Positions 1 through 7,133 of a stretch of DNA of 64,000 bases are shown piece by piece; position 1 is the first letter of the stretch, and each line of letters opens with the position of its first letter. The DNA comes from Gemmatimonadota bacterium (GTDB lineage Bacteria > Gemmatimonadota > Gemmatimonadetes > Gemmatimonadales > GWC2-71-9). Under the pieces are notes generated by a model that saw nothing but the letters and a program-made list of their open reading frames with translations, ran no database searches and was not told where the DNA came from. The position numbers and the translations under genes are program-made. Location: the NCBI GenBank assembly GCA_016704275.1, contig JADJAK010000002.1, positions 739,065 through 803,064 of the forward strand, written 5' to 3'.

Positions 1-298
1 CGAACCCGGGCACGCTGACGGCCTCGGCCCGCTCGGCGAGGTCAGGCTGGCCGCTGATGCGAGTCAGCCGCTCAAGTCGTGCCTCGGGGTCTTCATCGAG
101 ACGAAGGCGGAGTGGTGCGCCGCCGCCCGGCACCCGCTGCTCGGCGCGGATCGCGCCACCGAGCGCGACCCAGCGCTCGACGAGGGTGGTGTCGCCGCGC
201 GCGCCGAGGAGGGCGAAGGCGCGGGCCTCGAGCTTCGCTCCCTGCGCGGAGAGCGCAGCCGGAAGGAGCAGCAGGGCGGCCAGCAGTGGGCGCGGCAT
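1..298 (-). CDS. Secreted protein, N-terminal part only (runs off window)
   Basis: The reading frame opens at an ATG at 298 and stays open for 99 codons to the window edge, so the C-terminus is missing. Residues 1-18 form a signal peptide (MPRPLLAALLLLPAALSA, then QG). The following Ala/Arg/Leu-rich helical sequence reads like the start of a secreted repeat or tetratricopeptide-like protein, but no family can be assigned from this fragment. The signal peptide and unbroken frame make it a likely real gene. Confidence 0.6.
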   Translation of the reverse strand, partial: MPRPLLAALLLLPAALSAQGAKLEARAFALLGARGDTTLVERWVALGGAIRAEQRVPGGGAPLRLRLDEDPEARLERLTRISGQPDLAERAEAVSVPGF

Positions 299-346
299 GG
301 GGGAAATGAAACACCCCAGCCGAGGTTCGGCGCCCCTACCGCCGCA

Positions 347-360
347 GTGAACGGTGAACG
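347..360. repeat. Heptanucleotide tandem repeat GTGAACG x2
   Basis: Two perfect head-to-tail GTGAACG units lie just before a palindromic intergenic element. The same heptamer recurs four times at 2719-2746. Confidence 0.5.
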
Positions 361-375
361 GGGGAGCCGTAGAGT

Positions 376-491
376 TTGTCATCCTGAGCGAAGCACCCCG
401 AAGGGGTGCGAAGTCGAAGGACCTCTCTCCGCACGCTGGGACAGAGGTCCTTCGACTGCGCCCGCTTCGCGGGCTCCGCTCAGGATGACAA
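376..491. repeat. Palindromic intergenic element, copy 1
   Basis: The element begins TTGTCATCCTGAGCG and ends with its inverted complement CGCTCAGGATGACAA. Inside is a second inverted pair, GTCGAAGGACCTCT and AGAGGTCCTTCGAC, around a short variable core. It is copy 1 of eight in the window. It can fold into a long hairpin and sits after the 3' end of the minus-strand gene at 501-1406. Confidence 0.9.
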
Positions 492-500
492 GAGTTCCCC

Positions 501-1406
501 CTACCTCGGCAACGGCGGCCGCAGCGTCGGACGCACCACCAGAATCAGCGTCCCCTTCTGATTTGGAATCGACCCACTGCCCAGGACAACTGCCTCCCCG
601 ACCGGCATCGTGATCTGGCTGGAGATCAGCTGCTGCGGTGTCGTCGACACGTAGGCAGCCGTCCGCGAAGGCGCCACCGAGTCCGCGACCATCCGCCGAG
701 TAGGTCCCGACAGGAGGTCGACCATGATCACCACCGTCGGTGCCGCGCCGAGTCGGACCCGGCCGACGGTTCCGGTGATGGTCAGGGGAACCGACTCCCC
801 GTTCATGGTGACGGTGAACGAGGAGAAGTCGACGACGAGTGCGGTGCCTTCCGCGACGAGCCGATACCCCGGGTACCGAAACACCCCACGCAGTGCCTTG
901 TCGACATCCGCAATCGCCGGGTCTGTCGTCGGCGCGTCGCTGTTGGCGAGAACCTGAAAATGGAGCACCATGGTGCTCGGCGGTCGGTCGAACTCGCGCA
1001 GCACGCTGTCGATCGTGGTCAGGATGCTCTGCTGCTCGCGCACGGTGATCGCGTTGACCCTGGGCCCACCATCGTACACCGCGCTCCCCGGCGAGCGAAC
1101 GTAGGGCCCGACCAACTTGGCCGCCTCTTCCGAATCGAGGTACCGCAGCGCAAAGGTCCGGACGGCGATGGTGTCAGCCTGATCGCTGAAACCGAACCTG
1201 CCGATTGACCAAGCCCCCTGCTGCGATTTCGGCTCCTCGACCCCCAGAAAGCCTCCTTCGCCACCGTTGCCGAGCCGGAAGTGAAGCTTGAACGGCTCTT
1301 TCTGCGTGACCGGAAAGGTCACCGCCGTCGCAGTGGCCTGCCCCGCCGCCGGCGCGCACGCCGCCAGCAGCAGCATCGCCGTCATCCCACGCATCATGTT
1401 GTTCAT
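501..1406 (-). CDS. Secretin-N-domain-like lipoprotein
   Basis: This 301-residue exported protein starts at an ATG preceded by GAGGA at 7 bases. Residues 1-17 form a lipoprotein-type signal ending LLLAAC. Residues about 83-155 (RTFALRYLDSEEAAKLVGPY, then the VNAITVREQQ and IDSVLREFDRP stretches) look like the N-domain of secretins (type II/IV pilus outer-membrane channels). The C-terminal part (MPVGEAVVLGSGS, then TLILVVRPTL) resembles the end of a secretin but is too short to form a gated channel. It lies 21 bases after the anti-sigma gene on the same strand, so it may be the regulated output of that sigma system. Function is inferred only. Confidence 0.6.
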   Translation of the reverse strand: MNNMMRGMTAMLLLAACAPAAGQATATAVTFPVTQKEPFKLHFRLGNGGEGGFLGVEEPKSQQGAWSIGRFGFSDQADTIAVRTFALRYLDSEEAAKLVGPYVRSPGSAVYDGGPRVNAITVREQQSILTTIDSVLREFDRPPSTMVLHFQVLANSDAPTTDPAIADVDKALRGVFRYPGYRLVAEGTALVVDFSSFTVTMNGESVPLTITGTVGRVRLGAAPTVVIMVDLLSGPTRRMVADSVAPSRTAAYVSTTPQQLISSQITMPVGEAVVLGSGSIPNQKGTLILVVRPTLRPPLPR

Positions 1407-1427
1407 CGAGTGTTCCTCGGAGTGTGG

Positions 1428-2060
1428 TCAGTTGAGCCAGATGACCGTCACGCCGGGCACGGCGGAACGGAGAATGGTTGCACGCTTCGATGGTGGTGGT
1501 TCCACGATCACCGCACCGCGCGCATCGGTCACGCGTCCTCGGCGGTTCGTCGAGATCGGCGTCACCTTCACCGGGGTCGGCGCCGGCTCCGCTTCGACAA
1601 TCACCGGCTCGACACGGAAGGCGACCAGCTGCGGCACCGGTCGCACCCGCACCCGCCGCAATCCCGCAGATCGAGCCCTCGGCGCCGGGGCCACCGAGCG
1701 CGGTGCCTCGGCGACGGCCACCAGTGTCGGCGCAATCGCGGGCGGCGGCGGCGGCGTCACCGCGGAACTCACGGGGGCAGGCACCACGATGGCGGGGGTG
1801 TTGCCGCGCCAGAGCAGCACCGCCACTGCCGCGGCCGCCATGCCCGGCACCAGCCACCACCTCGACAGCCGCCGCTCCGGGTGAGCCCCGGCCGCCCGCA
1901 CCGCAAAGGCGAGCTGCGCCGTGTCCGCAATCAGTCGCTCGGCCACCGCGGCACACTTCGGGCAATCGGCCAGGTGCCGAGTCAACGGCGTGTCGACCAC
2001 GCGGCGGAGTTCGTCCGGCTCCGCCTCGAGCAGCTGCATCAGCATCGGTTCGCAGCTCAT
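1428..2060 (-). CDS. Anti-sigma factor with zf-HC2 zinc finger
   Basis: This is a 210-residue single-pass membrane protein. H29, C33 and C36 make the H-x3-C-x2-C signature of the zinc-binding anti-sigma (zf-HC2) domain that holds ECF sigma factors at the membrane. One transmembrane helix follows at about residues 68-85 (WWLVPGMAAAAVAVLLW), and the rest is a Pro/Ala/Val-rich periplasmic tail. Its start overlaps the stop of the ECF sigma gene by 4 bases, the usual sigma/anti-sigma coupling. The signal sensed cannot be read from the sequence. Confidence 0.85.
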   Translation of the reverse strand: MSCEPMLMQLLEAEPDELRRVVDTPLTRHLADCPKCAAVAERLIADTAQLAFAVRAAGAHPERRLSRWWLVPGMAAAAVAVLLWRGNTPAIVVPAPVSSAVTPPPPPAIAPTLVAVAEAPRSVAPAPRARSAGLRRVRVRPVPQLVAFRVEPVIVEAEPAPTPVKVTPISTNRRGRVTDARGAVIVEPPPSKRATILRSAVPGVTVIWLN

Positions 2061-2650
2061 CGGCCAAACTCCTGAAGCAGGTCGGGGTGCTCGGCGAGCA
2101 TTCGCAGGCGAATCGTCTGGCGGGCGCGTGCCAGCAGTACCCGAACCGTCGAGGGAGCAATGCCGAGTGTCTCGGCGACTTCCTGCACGGGACGCTGCTC
2201 CAGATCAACCATCGTGAACACCTCTTGCTGCCTCGGGGTCAACTCGGCTCGAAAGCTCCGGACCAGCTCCGCCACTCCATCGGCGTCCAACGGGGGCGCG
2301 GCATCGGCTGGTGGCGCGGTCGTCTCGCCGTCGCCATACCGCTCCAGCAGGGCGGATCGTCGTCGCTGCTTGACGCGTCGGTCATGCGCCGCATTCCAGG
2401 TCAGCCGGTAGAGCCAGCTGCTGAGCACCGACCGCCCCTCGAAGGTGTGCACCTTCCGGTGCAGCCGAAGCAGCACCTCCTGGGCGATGTCCTCGGCGTC
2501 ATCGGCATCGCCGCTGAAGCGGCGCGCCCAGCCGTGGATCCGCTCCCGCACGCTCCGCACGAGGGCCGCAAAGGCGGCGTCCTGTTCAGGCGAGGGATGG
2601 AGACGGTCATCGTCGCGCGGCTCGGTGATCGGTCGCTCCAAGGAGTGCAC
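2057..2650 (-). CDS. ECF-family RNA polymerase sigma factor
   Basis: The 197-residue protein has sigma-70 region 2 at about 30-95, with the core-binding stretch DAEDIAQEVLLRLHRKV and the -10-reading segment SSWLYRLTWNAAHDRRV. Region 4 is at about 140-190 (LTPRQQEVFTMVDLEQRP followed by a helix-turn-helix). There is no region 1 or 3, which makes it extracytoplasmic-function type. I use the GTG at 2650; no strong ribosome site was found. It is translationally coupled to the anti-sigma gene. Confidence 0.9.
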   Translation of the reverse strand: MHSLERPITEPRDDDRLHPSPEQDAAFAALVRSVRERIHGWARRFSGDADDAEDIAQEVLLRLHRKVHTFEGRSVLSSWLYRLTWNAAHDRRVKQRRRSALLERYGDGETTAPPADAAPPLDADGVAELVRSFRAELTPRQQEVFTMVDLEQRPVQEVAETLGIAPSTVRVLLARARQTIRLRMLAEHPDLLQEFGR

Positions 2651-2718
2651 GGCGATGGGACGATGCGAGGGGCGGAAGTGCTTACGGAGGGGTGCGGAGG
2701 ACTATACCACGCGGAGGG

Positions 2719-2746
2719 GTGAACGGTGAACGGTGAACGGTGAACG
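2719..2746. repeat. Heptanucleotide tandem repeat GTGAACG x4
   Basis: Four perfect GTGAACG units in tandem, immediately before palindromic element copy 2 and just upstream of the sigma-factor gene. Confidence 0.8.
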
Positions 2747-2761
2747 GGGGCGCCGTCGCGT

Positions 2762-2881
2762 TTGTCATCCTGAGCGAAGCACCCCGAAGGGGTGCGCAGT
2801 CGAAGGACCTCTATCCCGGCGCACGGAGAGAGGTCCTTCGACTTCGCGCCGGCTACGCCGTCGCTGCGCTCAGGATGACAA
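2762..2881. repeat. Palindromic intergenic element, copy 2
   Basis: It has the same TTGTCATCCTGAGCG/CGCTCAGGATGACAA ends and inner AAGGACCTCT/AGAGGTCCTT arms as copy 1, with a different core. It separates the 3' end of the nos operon from the sigma-factor gene. Confidence 0.9.
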
Positions 2882-2909
2882 ACTCTGCGGCACCCTTACG
2901 ACCTACGAC

Positions 2910-3335
2910 CTACGACTCGATCTTCACATGCCCCACCATCCCCAGCAACGCATGCGGGTCACACTGGAAGTAGAGCGTCTTCCCGACCGGGAAGTTCACG
3001 ATCACGTCGAACGTCTGGCCTGGCAGCTGGAGCATGTCGCTCGCGGGCGGCAAGTTGGGGATCCCCGGGTTGCTGTCGGCGAGAAAGTGGACGTTGTGCA
3101 CGCCGACCTGCAGCGTGAAGCGGAGCACATCGCCGGGATGCGCCTCGATCTCGGCGGGTTCATAACGGTTGCTGGTGCCATCGGTGATCATCTGGATCTC
3201 GATCACCTTGCCGGTCGCGGCGGGCGCGGTCGGTGCTGCGGGGGCAGCATCACCAGCGGGAGCCGCATCCTTCGCGCCACCACAGGCGGCGAGCAGGAGG
3301 GCGACGAGGGCAAGAGTGCGGGGGGTCATCGTCAT
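2910..3335 (-). CDS. Cupredoxin (plastocyanin-like) lipoprotein of the nos operon
   Basis: The ATG at 3335 is chosen over upstream starts because AAAGGA lies 7 bases before it. The signal ends LVALLLAAC, a lipobox. A Pro/Ala-rich linker leads to a cupredoxin fold: GVHNVHF supplies the first histidine ligand, and C-D-P-H-A-L-L-G-M gives the C-x2-H-x4-M set of a type 1 copper site. It starts 25 bases after nosY on the same strand, so it is probably the last gene of the nos operon. I infer a periplasmic electron carrier, possibly feeding NosZ; that partner role is not shown by sequence. Confidence 0.85.
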   Translation of the reverse strand: MTMTPRTLALVALLLAACGGAKDAAPAGDAAPAAPTAPAATGKVIEIQMITDGTSNRYEPAEIEAHPGDVLRFTLQVGVHNVHFLADSNPGIPNLPPASDMLQLPGQTFDVIVNFPVGKTLYFQCDPHALLGMVGHVKIES

Positions 3336-3360
3336 GGTCAGATCCTTTCGGGTTACGAAG

Positions 3361-4152
3361 TCAGAAGTCTTTGCGGGCGAAGCTTCGCGCCGCAATCACG
3401 CAGGGAACCACCAGCCACAGGGCGAGCAACGACACCAGCATCACGCGGCCACCGCTGCTCCCCAGGCTCCGCTGCACCACCGCCCCGGTGTAGCCGAGGA
3501 GAGCGGCGGCGTCGCTGCCGAGGAGGAGGAGGACCCGCGCGAGATCGAACGGATTGAGGGCGAGCATGACCAGCATCGGCAGCTCGATGGGACGATCGCC
3601 GAAGAGCAGCGCCAACAGCAGCAGCACCCCATCCCAGAGCACCGCCGTCACCAGCCAGACCCCGAGCGCAATCCCCAGCGCCCGCACCTTGTCGTCGGCC
3701 CCGAGCGCGATCACGAAGGCCAGTGCGGTGGAAAGCATGGCGAGCCCAGCGGCAGCGCCAGCCAGCGCCAGCATCGGCACCAGGGCGTCGCCCAGGAGCA
3801 TGCCGTGCCAGAGGAACGGCGCGAGCAGCCCGACCACCACCACCGCCGCCAACGGCAGCGCAGTGCCGAGGTAGAGCGCGACGAAGAGCGTGCGGCGGGC
3901 AATAGGCTGTGCCAGCAGCAGCTCGGTCATCTCGCGCGCATGGTGGACCTGCATCGTGCCGACCACCAGTCCGATCAACGGCGTGAGGATCAACACCACG
4001 TCGAGCAGCGAGACGCGCGTCGTGGCGCCGCCGCCACTGAAGCGCAGCAGCAGCTCGCCGATCAGCAGCAGCGTGGCGAGGAGACCGACCAGCCAGCGAC
4101 CACGGAGGGCGTCACGCAGTACGGGTGGCAGGACGCGGAGGGCGGTGTTCAT
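3361..4152 (-). CDS. nosY: NosY, ABC transporter permease for NosZ copper-centre assembly
   Basis: A 263-residue ABC-2 type permease starting at MNTALRVLPP (ATG at 4152, overlapping the nosF stop as ATGA). About six hydrophobic segments are visible, and the V-G-T-M-Q-V-H-H-A-R-E-M-T-E-L-L-L stretch is typical of NosY. NosDFY is known to be needed for maturing the CuZ centre of nitrous-oxide reductase. Its position between nosF and the cupredoxin supports the call. Confidence 0.9.
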   Translation of the reverse strand: MNTALRVLPPVLRDALRGRWLVGLLATLLLIGELLLRFSGGGATTRVSLLDVVLILTPLIGLVVGTMQVHHAREMTELLLAQPIARRTLFVALYLGTALPLAAVVVVGLLAPFLWHGMLLGDALVPMLALAGAAAGLAMLSTALAFVIALGADDKVRALGIALGVWLVTAVLWDGVLLLLALLFGDRPIELPMLVMLALNPFDLARVLLLLGSDAAALLGYTGAVVQRSLGSSGGRVMLVSLLALWLVVPCVIAARSFARKDF

Positions 4153-4871
4153 GCGACCGCCAGGCGGACGCCGCCGCCGAGGAGCCGCGCGACCGCGCGT
4201 TCGAGCGTCCGCTCGCCGGTGCCATGCGTCAGCGCCTTCACCGCACCCGCCCACGCCGCCTTCCCCTCGACGAGGAAGAGGACATCGTCGGCCAGCTCTT
4301 CGAGTTCCGGCAGGACGTGCGAAGTGATCAGCACCGTCGTGCCCCGCGCCCGCTCGGCGAGGATCCGGTCCTTGAGTACCCGCGCTGCGAGCGGATCAAG
4401 ACCGGCCGTCGGTTCATCGAGGATGAGCAGCTTCGGCGCAAAGGCGAAGGCCAACACGGCATTGATCTTCTGCCGCGTCCCGCCGGAGAGTTCGCCAAGC
4501 GGCCGACGCATCGTGGCACCGAGGTCGAACGCCTCGGCCAGCGAGAGATCGGGCTGCGTTGTGCCGCCGCGCAGCGCAGTCACCATCGTCATCAGATCGC
4601 TGCCGCGCAGGTGCGCCGGGAAGTGGACGATCTGCGGCATGTAGCCGATCTGCGCCCGGTATTCAGGGCCGCCATCCAGGATCACGCCGTCGATGGCGAC
4701 CTGCCCGGCCGTTGGCCGCGCGAGCCCCAGCAGCACCTTGAGGAAGGTGGTCTTCCCCGCGCCGTTCGGTCCGACGAGCGCGGTGATCCGCCCCGTCCTG
4801 ATCTCGGCGTCGAGCCCGGCCAGCACCGTGCGCCGACCAAACCGCTTCACCACCCCACGCGTGACGATCAT
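4149..4871 (-). CDS. nosF: NosF, ABC transporter ATPase
   Basis: A 240-residue ABC ATPase starting at MIVTRGVVKRF (ATG at 4871, overlapping the nosD stop by ATGA). Walker A is GPNGAGKTT, the signature is LSGGTRQK, Walker B is LLILDEPTAGLD and the switch histidine is in TSHVLPE. It pairs with NosY, and with NosD transfers material needed for CuZ assembly. Upstream in-frame codons lie inside nosD and are not part of the gene. Confidence 0.93.
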   Translation of the reverse strand: MIVTRGVVKRFGRRTVLAGLDAEIRTGRITALVGPNGAGKTTFLKVLLGLARPTAGQVAIDGVILDGGPEYRAQIGYMPQIVHFPAHLRGSDLMTMVTALRGGTTQPDLSLAEAFDLGATMRRPLGELSGGTRQKINAVLAFAFAPKLLILDEPTAGLDPLAARVLKDRILAERARGTTVLITSHVLPELEELADDVLFLVEGKAAWAGAVKALTHGTGERTLERAVARLLGGGVRLAVA

Positions 4872-6085
4872 TCGCTCCCCCTGCCCCGCGACACGCGCGG
4901 GGCGCGGTCGACGACCTGCGCCGGCGTCAGTGCCGGCACCACCCGCTCCGCCGCATCGAGCACCCGGACAAAGAGCGCCCGCTGCAGCATCAGCGCCGCC
5001 GGGGCCCGCTCCACGAGCAGCGCGAAGAGCCGCACCGGATGGTGCGGCACGTCGCCGGTGCCGTCGTGGTCGAGGTCCCAACCGCGATACGCATCCCACC
5101 AGTTGCCGACAAACTCGGCATCGACCGTGCGCGCATTCACCGCGACGTCGAAGGTGTTGCCGGCGAAGTGATTGTCCGTGAAGCGCCCACCGCTGGTACT
5201 CGCCAGCAGCCGCACCGCCCAGCCGTTGCCGGTGAAGTGATTGCCGCTGGCCTCCAATCGCTCGGCGCCGTCGGCCAGCAATCCGGTGGTGTTGCCGGTG
5301 AAGTCGTTGCCGATGAGCGTGACGTCGGCGATCTCCTTCAACAGCAGCCCGTAGGCCGTGGCACCACGATTGGCGAGGAAGTGATTCTGCGCCATCCGCA
5401 CCACGTGCGAGTACATCACCGCCACGCCGCTGCCGTTGTGCTGGAAGCGGTTTCCCTCGTACGCCGAGGAGTCGGAATACATGAAGTGGAGGCCGTAGCG
5501 GAAGTTCCGCTCGCTCACGTTGCGCCGCACGGCGGCGTGGCGAGTGAACTCCAGATAGATCCCGTCGCGATGGCCGCTGACCCGGTTGTCCTCGATCGTC
5601 AGATTGCGCGACCCCCAGGAATGGATCGCGTTGCCTGTGGCCGTTTCGGTGGAGGGGCGCCCCGTCACCACGTTGCGCCGCACCACGCAGCCCTCGGTCT
5701 GGGCCAGGTAGATCGCGAAGAAGGTGTCGTCGAAGCGACTGTCTTCGATGGTGCAGCTCGAGGCGCTGTCGACGTGCACCGCCGCGCGGTCCTCGTGGTA
5801 CGAGCGGCCGGTGTTGCGGAAGGTGAGGCCGCGCAGCGTCACGTACGGCGCGCGGATCACCACGATCTCGTGCGACCCCTCGCCGTCGAGGATTGCGCCG
5901 GCGTCACCGACGAGTGTCACCGGCCGGTCCAGCTGGAGCACGGGCCCGCGCCACACCCCGGCCGCCACCCGCACCGTGCCGCCATCAGGCGCCGCCGCGA
6001 CCGCCGCCGCAATGCTGCGGTAGGGTCCGTCCGGCGCCACCAGCAGCGGCCCCTGCACGGCGAGGAGCGCGGCGAGGATCAGCAT
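4868..6085 (-). CDS. nosD: NosD, periplasmic beta-helix maturation protein
   Basis: The 405-residue protein begins MLILAALLAVQGP, a short Sec signal, at the ATG at 6085. The body is a run of right-handed beta-helix repeats (for example GNAIHSWGSRNLTIEDNRVS and similar N-x-F-x-x-N turns), ending in the NosD-typical N-W-W-D-A-Y-R-G-W-D-L-D-H-D-G motif. NosD works in the periplasm with NosFY in CuZ biogenesis. It starts one base after the nosL stop. Confidence 0.93.
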   Translation of the reverse strand: MLILAALLAVQGPLLVAPDGPYRSIAAAVAAAPDGGTVRVAAGVWRGPVLQLDRPVTLVGDAGAILDGEGSHEIVVIRAPYVTLRGLTFRNTGRSYHEDRAAVHVDSASSCTIEDSRFDDTFFAIYLAQTEGCVVRRNVVTGRPSTETATGNAIHSWGSRNLTIEDNRVSGHRDGIYLEFTRHAAVRRNVSERNFRYGLHFMYSDSSAYEGNRFQHNGSGVAVMYSHVVRMAQNHFLANRGATAYGLLLKEIADVTLIGNDFTGNTTGLLADGAERLEASGNHFTGNGWAVRLLASTSGGRFTDNHFAGNTFDVAVNARTVDAEFVGNWWDAYRGWDLDHDGTGDVPHHPVRLFALLVERAPAALMLQRALFVRVLDAAERVVPALTPAQVVDRAPRVSRGRGSE

Positions 6086-6086
6086 G

Positions 6087-6551
6087 TCAGTGCCCGCCCG
6101 CGTGGGCGGTGGTGGTCTGCATTCCTTCCTTCGCAACGGTGGCACGGACCTCGTCCCATGTCAGCGCCGGCCCATCCCAGTCGGTGCGGCCCGCGGCCTT
6201 CGCCACGGCAACAAAGCCCTTCCCCATCGGAGACTTCCCCGTGGCGGTCCGATGGAAGCGCAGCTCTGCGACCGGGTAGAGCGTCCCGGGTGCCGACGCA
6301 TCGGCAATCCAGACGCCGCGCGGCGGCTCCGGCTGGGCATCGGTCCACGCGGCGAGGCATTCGATCGAATCGAAGTGGAGCGTCCGCCCACCGCTGGTGA
6401 TCGCGGCGGCGCCAAAGCGCTGATCGCTCACCGTCATCCGGCAGAAGTCGCAGTTGTCGACATCCCAGGCCATCGAGGGCGTCGACGGGGCACAGCTCAT
6501 CAACCCCAGGACGGCAACGAGCGCAGTGGCCGCGGCAGCATGGCGGATCAC
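6087..6551 (-). CDS. nosL: NosL, copper chaperone lipoprotein
   Basis: A 154-residue protein starting at a GTG at 6551 that overlaps the upstream stop (GTGA). The signal ends AVLGLMSC, a lipobox. The hallmark C-D-F-C-R-M (C-x-x-C-x-M) copper(I) site follows, then conserved RFGAAAI and FDSIECLAAW segments. NosL delivers copper to apo-NosZ. The C-terminus is His-rich (TTTAHAGGH). Confidence 0.93.
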   Translation of the reverse strand: MIRHAAAATALVAVLGLMSCAPSTPSMAWDVDNCDFCRMTVSDQRFGAAAITSGGRTLHFDSIECLAAWTDAQPEPPRGVWIADASAPGTLYPVAELRFHRTATGKSPMGKGFVAVAKAAGRTDWDGPALTWDEVRATVAKEGMQTTTAHAGGH

Positions 6552-7132
6552 GCGGCCTCCACCCGGCGGCGCGTCCCGACCCAGACGCCCGCCGCGAGCA
6601 GGAAGGAGACGCCGAGCGCGATGGCGCCGAGGCCGGGCCACGCGGTGGCGGTGAAGTTGAGCAACTGCTTGGAGCCGATGATCGGCGGCTGATAGCTCAT
6701 CCCCGGCACGATGATGATCGCGTGCTCCATGTCGAGGTTGTGGCCGTAGTCGTATTCCCAGCGCCAGAAGTCCCAGAGGCCCACCGCGCCGAGCAGCGCG
6801 AAGACGGCCAGCCAGACCAGGATGCCGCGGCGCGATCCGCGCGCCGCGACGCCCAGCCCGGCCAGCACCAGCGCACCGATCAGGTACGGCATGTAGACCA
6901 GCTCGGGAATCGCCGACGGCGTGATCGGCTGCATCCCGATGTAGTGATTGAGCCCGTTGATGTTGTCGAGGTCGTGTTCCTTGATCCCCGTGACGGTGTG
7001 GGCATAGATGCGGAGGCCCAGCCCCTCGGGGTACTGCGGCGCCCCGAGGCGCACCTCCCACAGCGGCGACACCAAGGCCACCAGGCCGAGGAGGGCCGCA
7101 ACCGCCAACAGGAGGCGCGCTCGGGTGCTCAT
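6548..7132 (-). CDS. nos-operon membrane protein
   Basis: A 194-residue integral membrane protein with an N-terminal helix, a large loop (residues about 27-75, including NGLNHYIGMQ), then further helices. The middle helices flank a WDFWRWEYDYGHNLD motif. It lies between nosZ (1 base away) and nosL (overlap). Proteins of this shape occur in clade II nos clusters, but no biochemical role is established; copper or electron supply to NosZ is a guess. The unusual His/Trp/Tyr-rich loop may bind metal or heme. Confidence 0.75.
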   Translation of the reverse strand: MSTRARLLLAVAALLGLVALVSPLWEVRLGAPQYPEGLGLRIYAHTVTGIKEHDLDNINGLNHYIGMQPITPSAIPELVYMPYLIGALVLAGLGVAARGSRRGILVWLAVFALLGAVGLWDFWRWEYDYGHNLDMEHAIIIVPGMSYQPPIIGSKQLLNFTATAWPGLGAIALGVSFLLAAGVWVGTRRRVEAA

Positions 7133-7133
7133 C

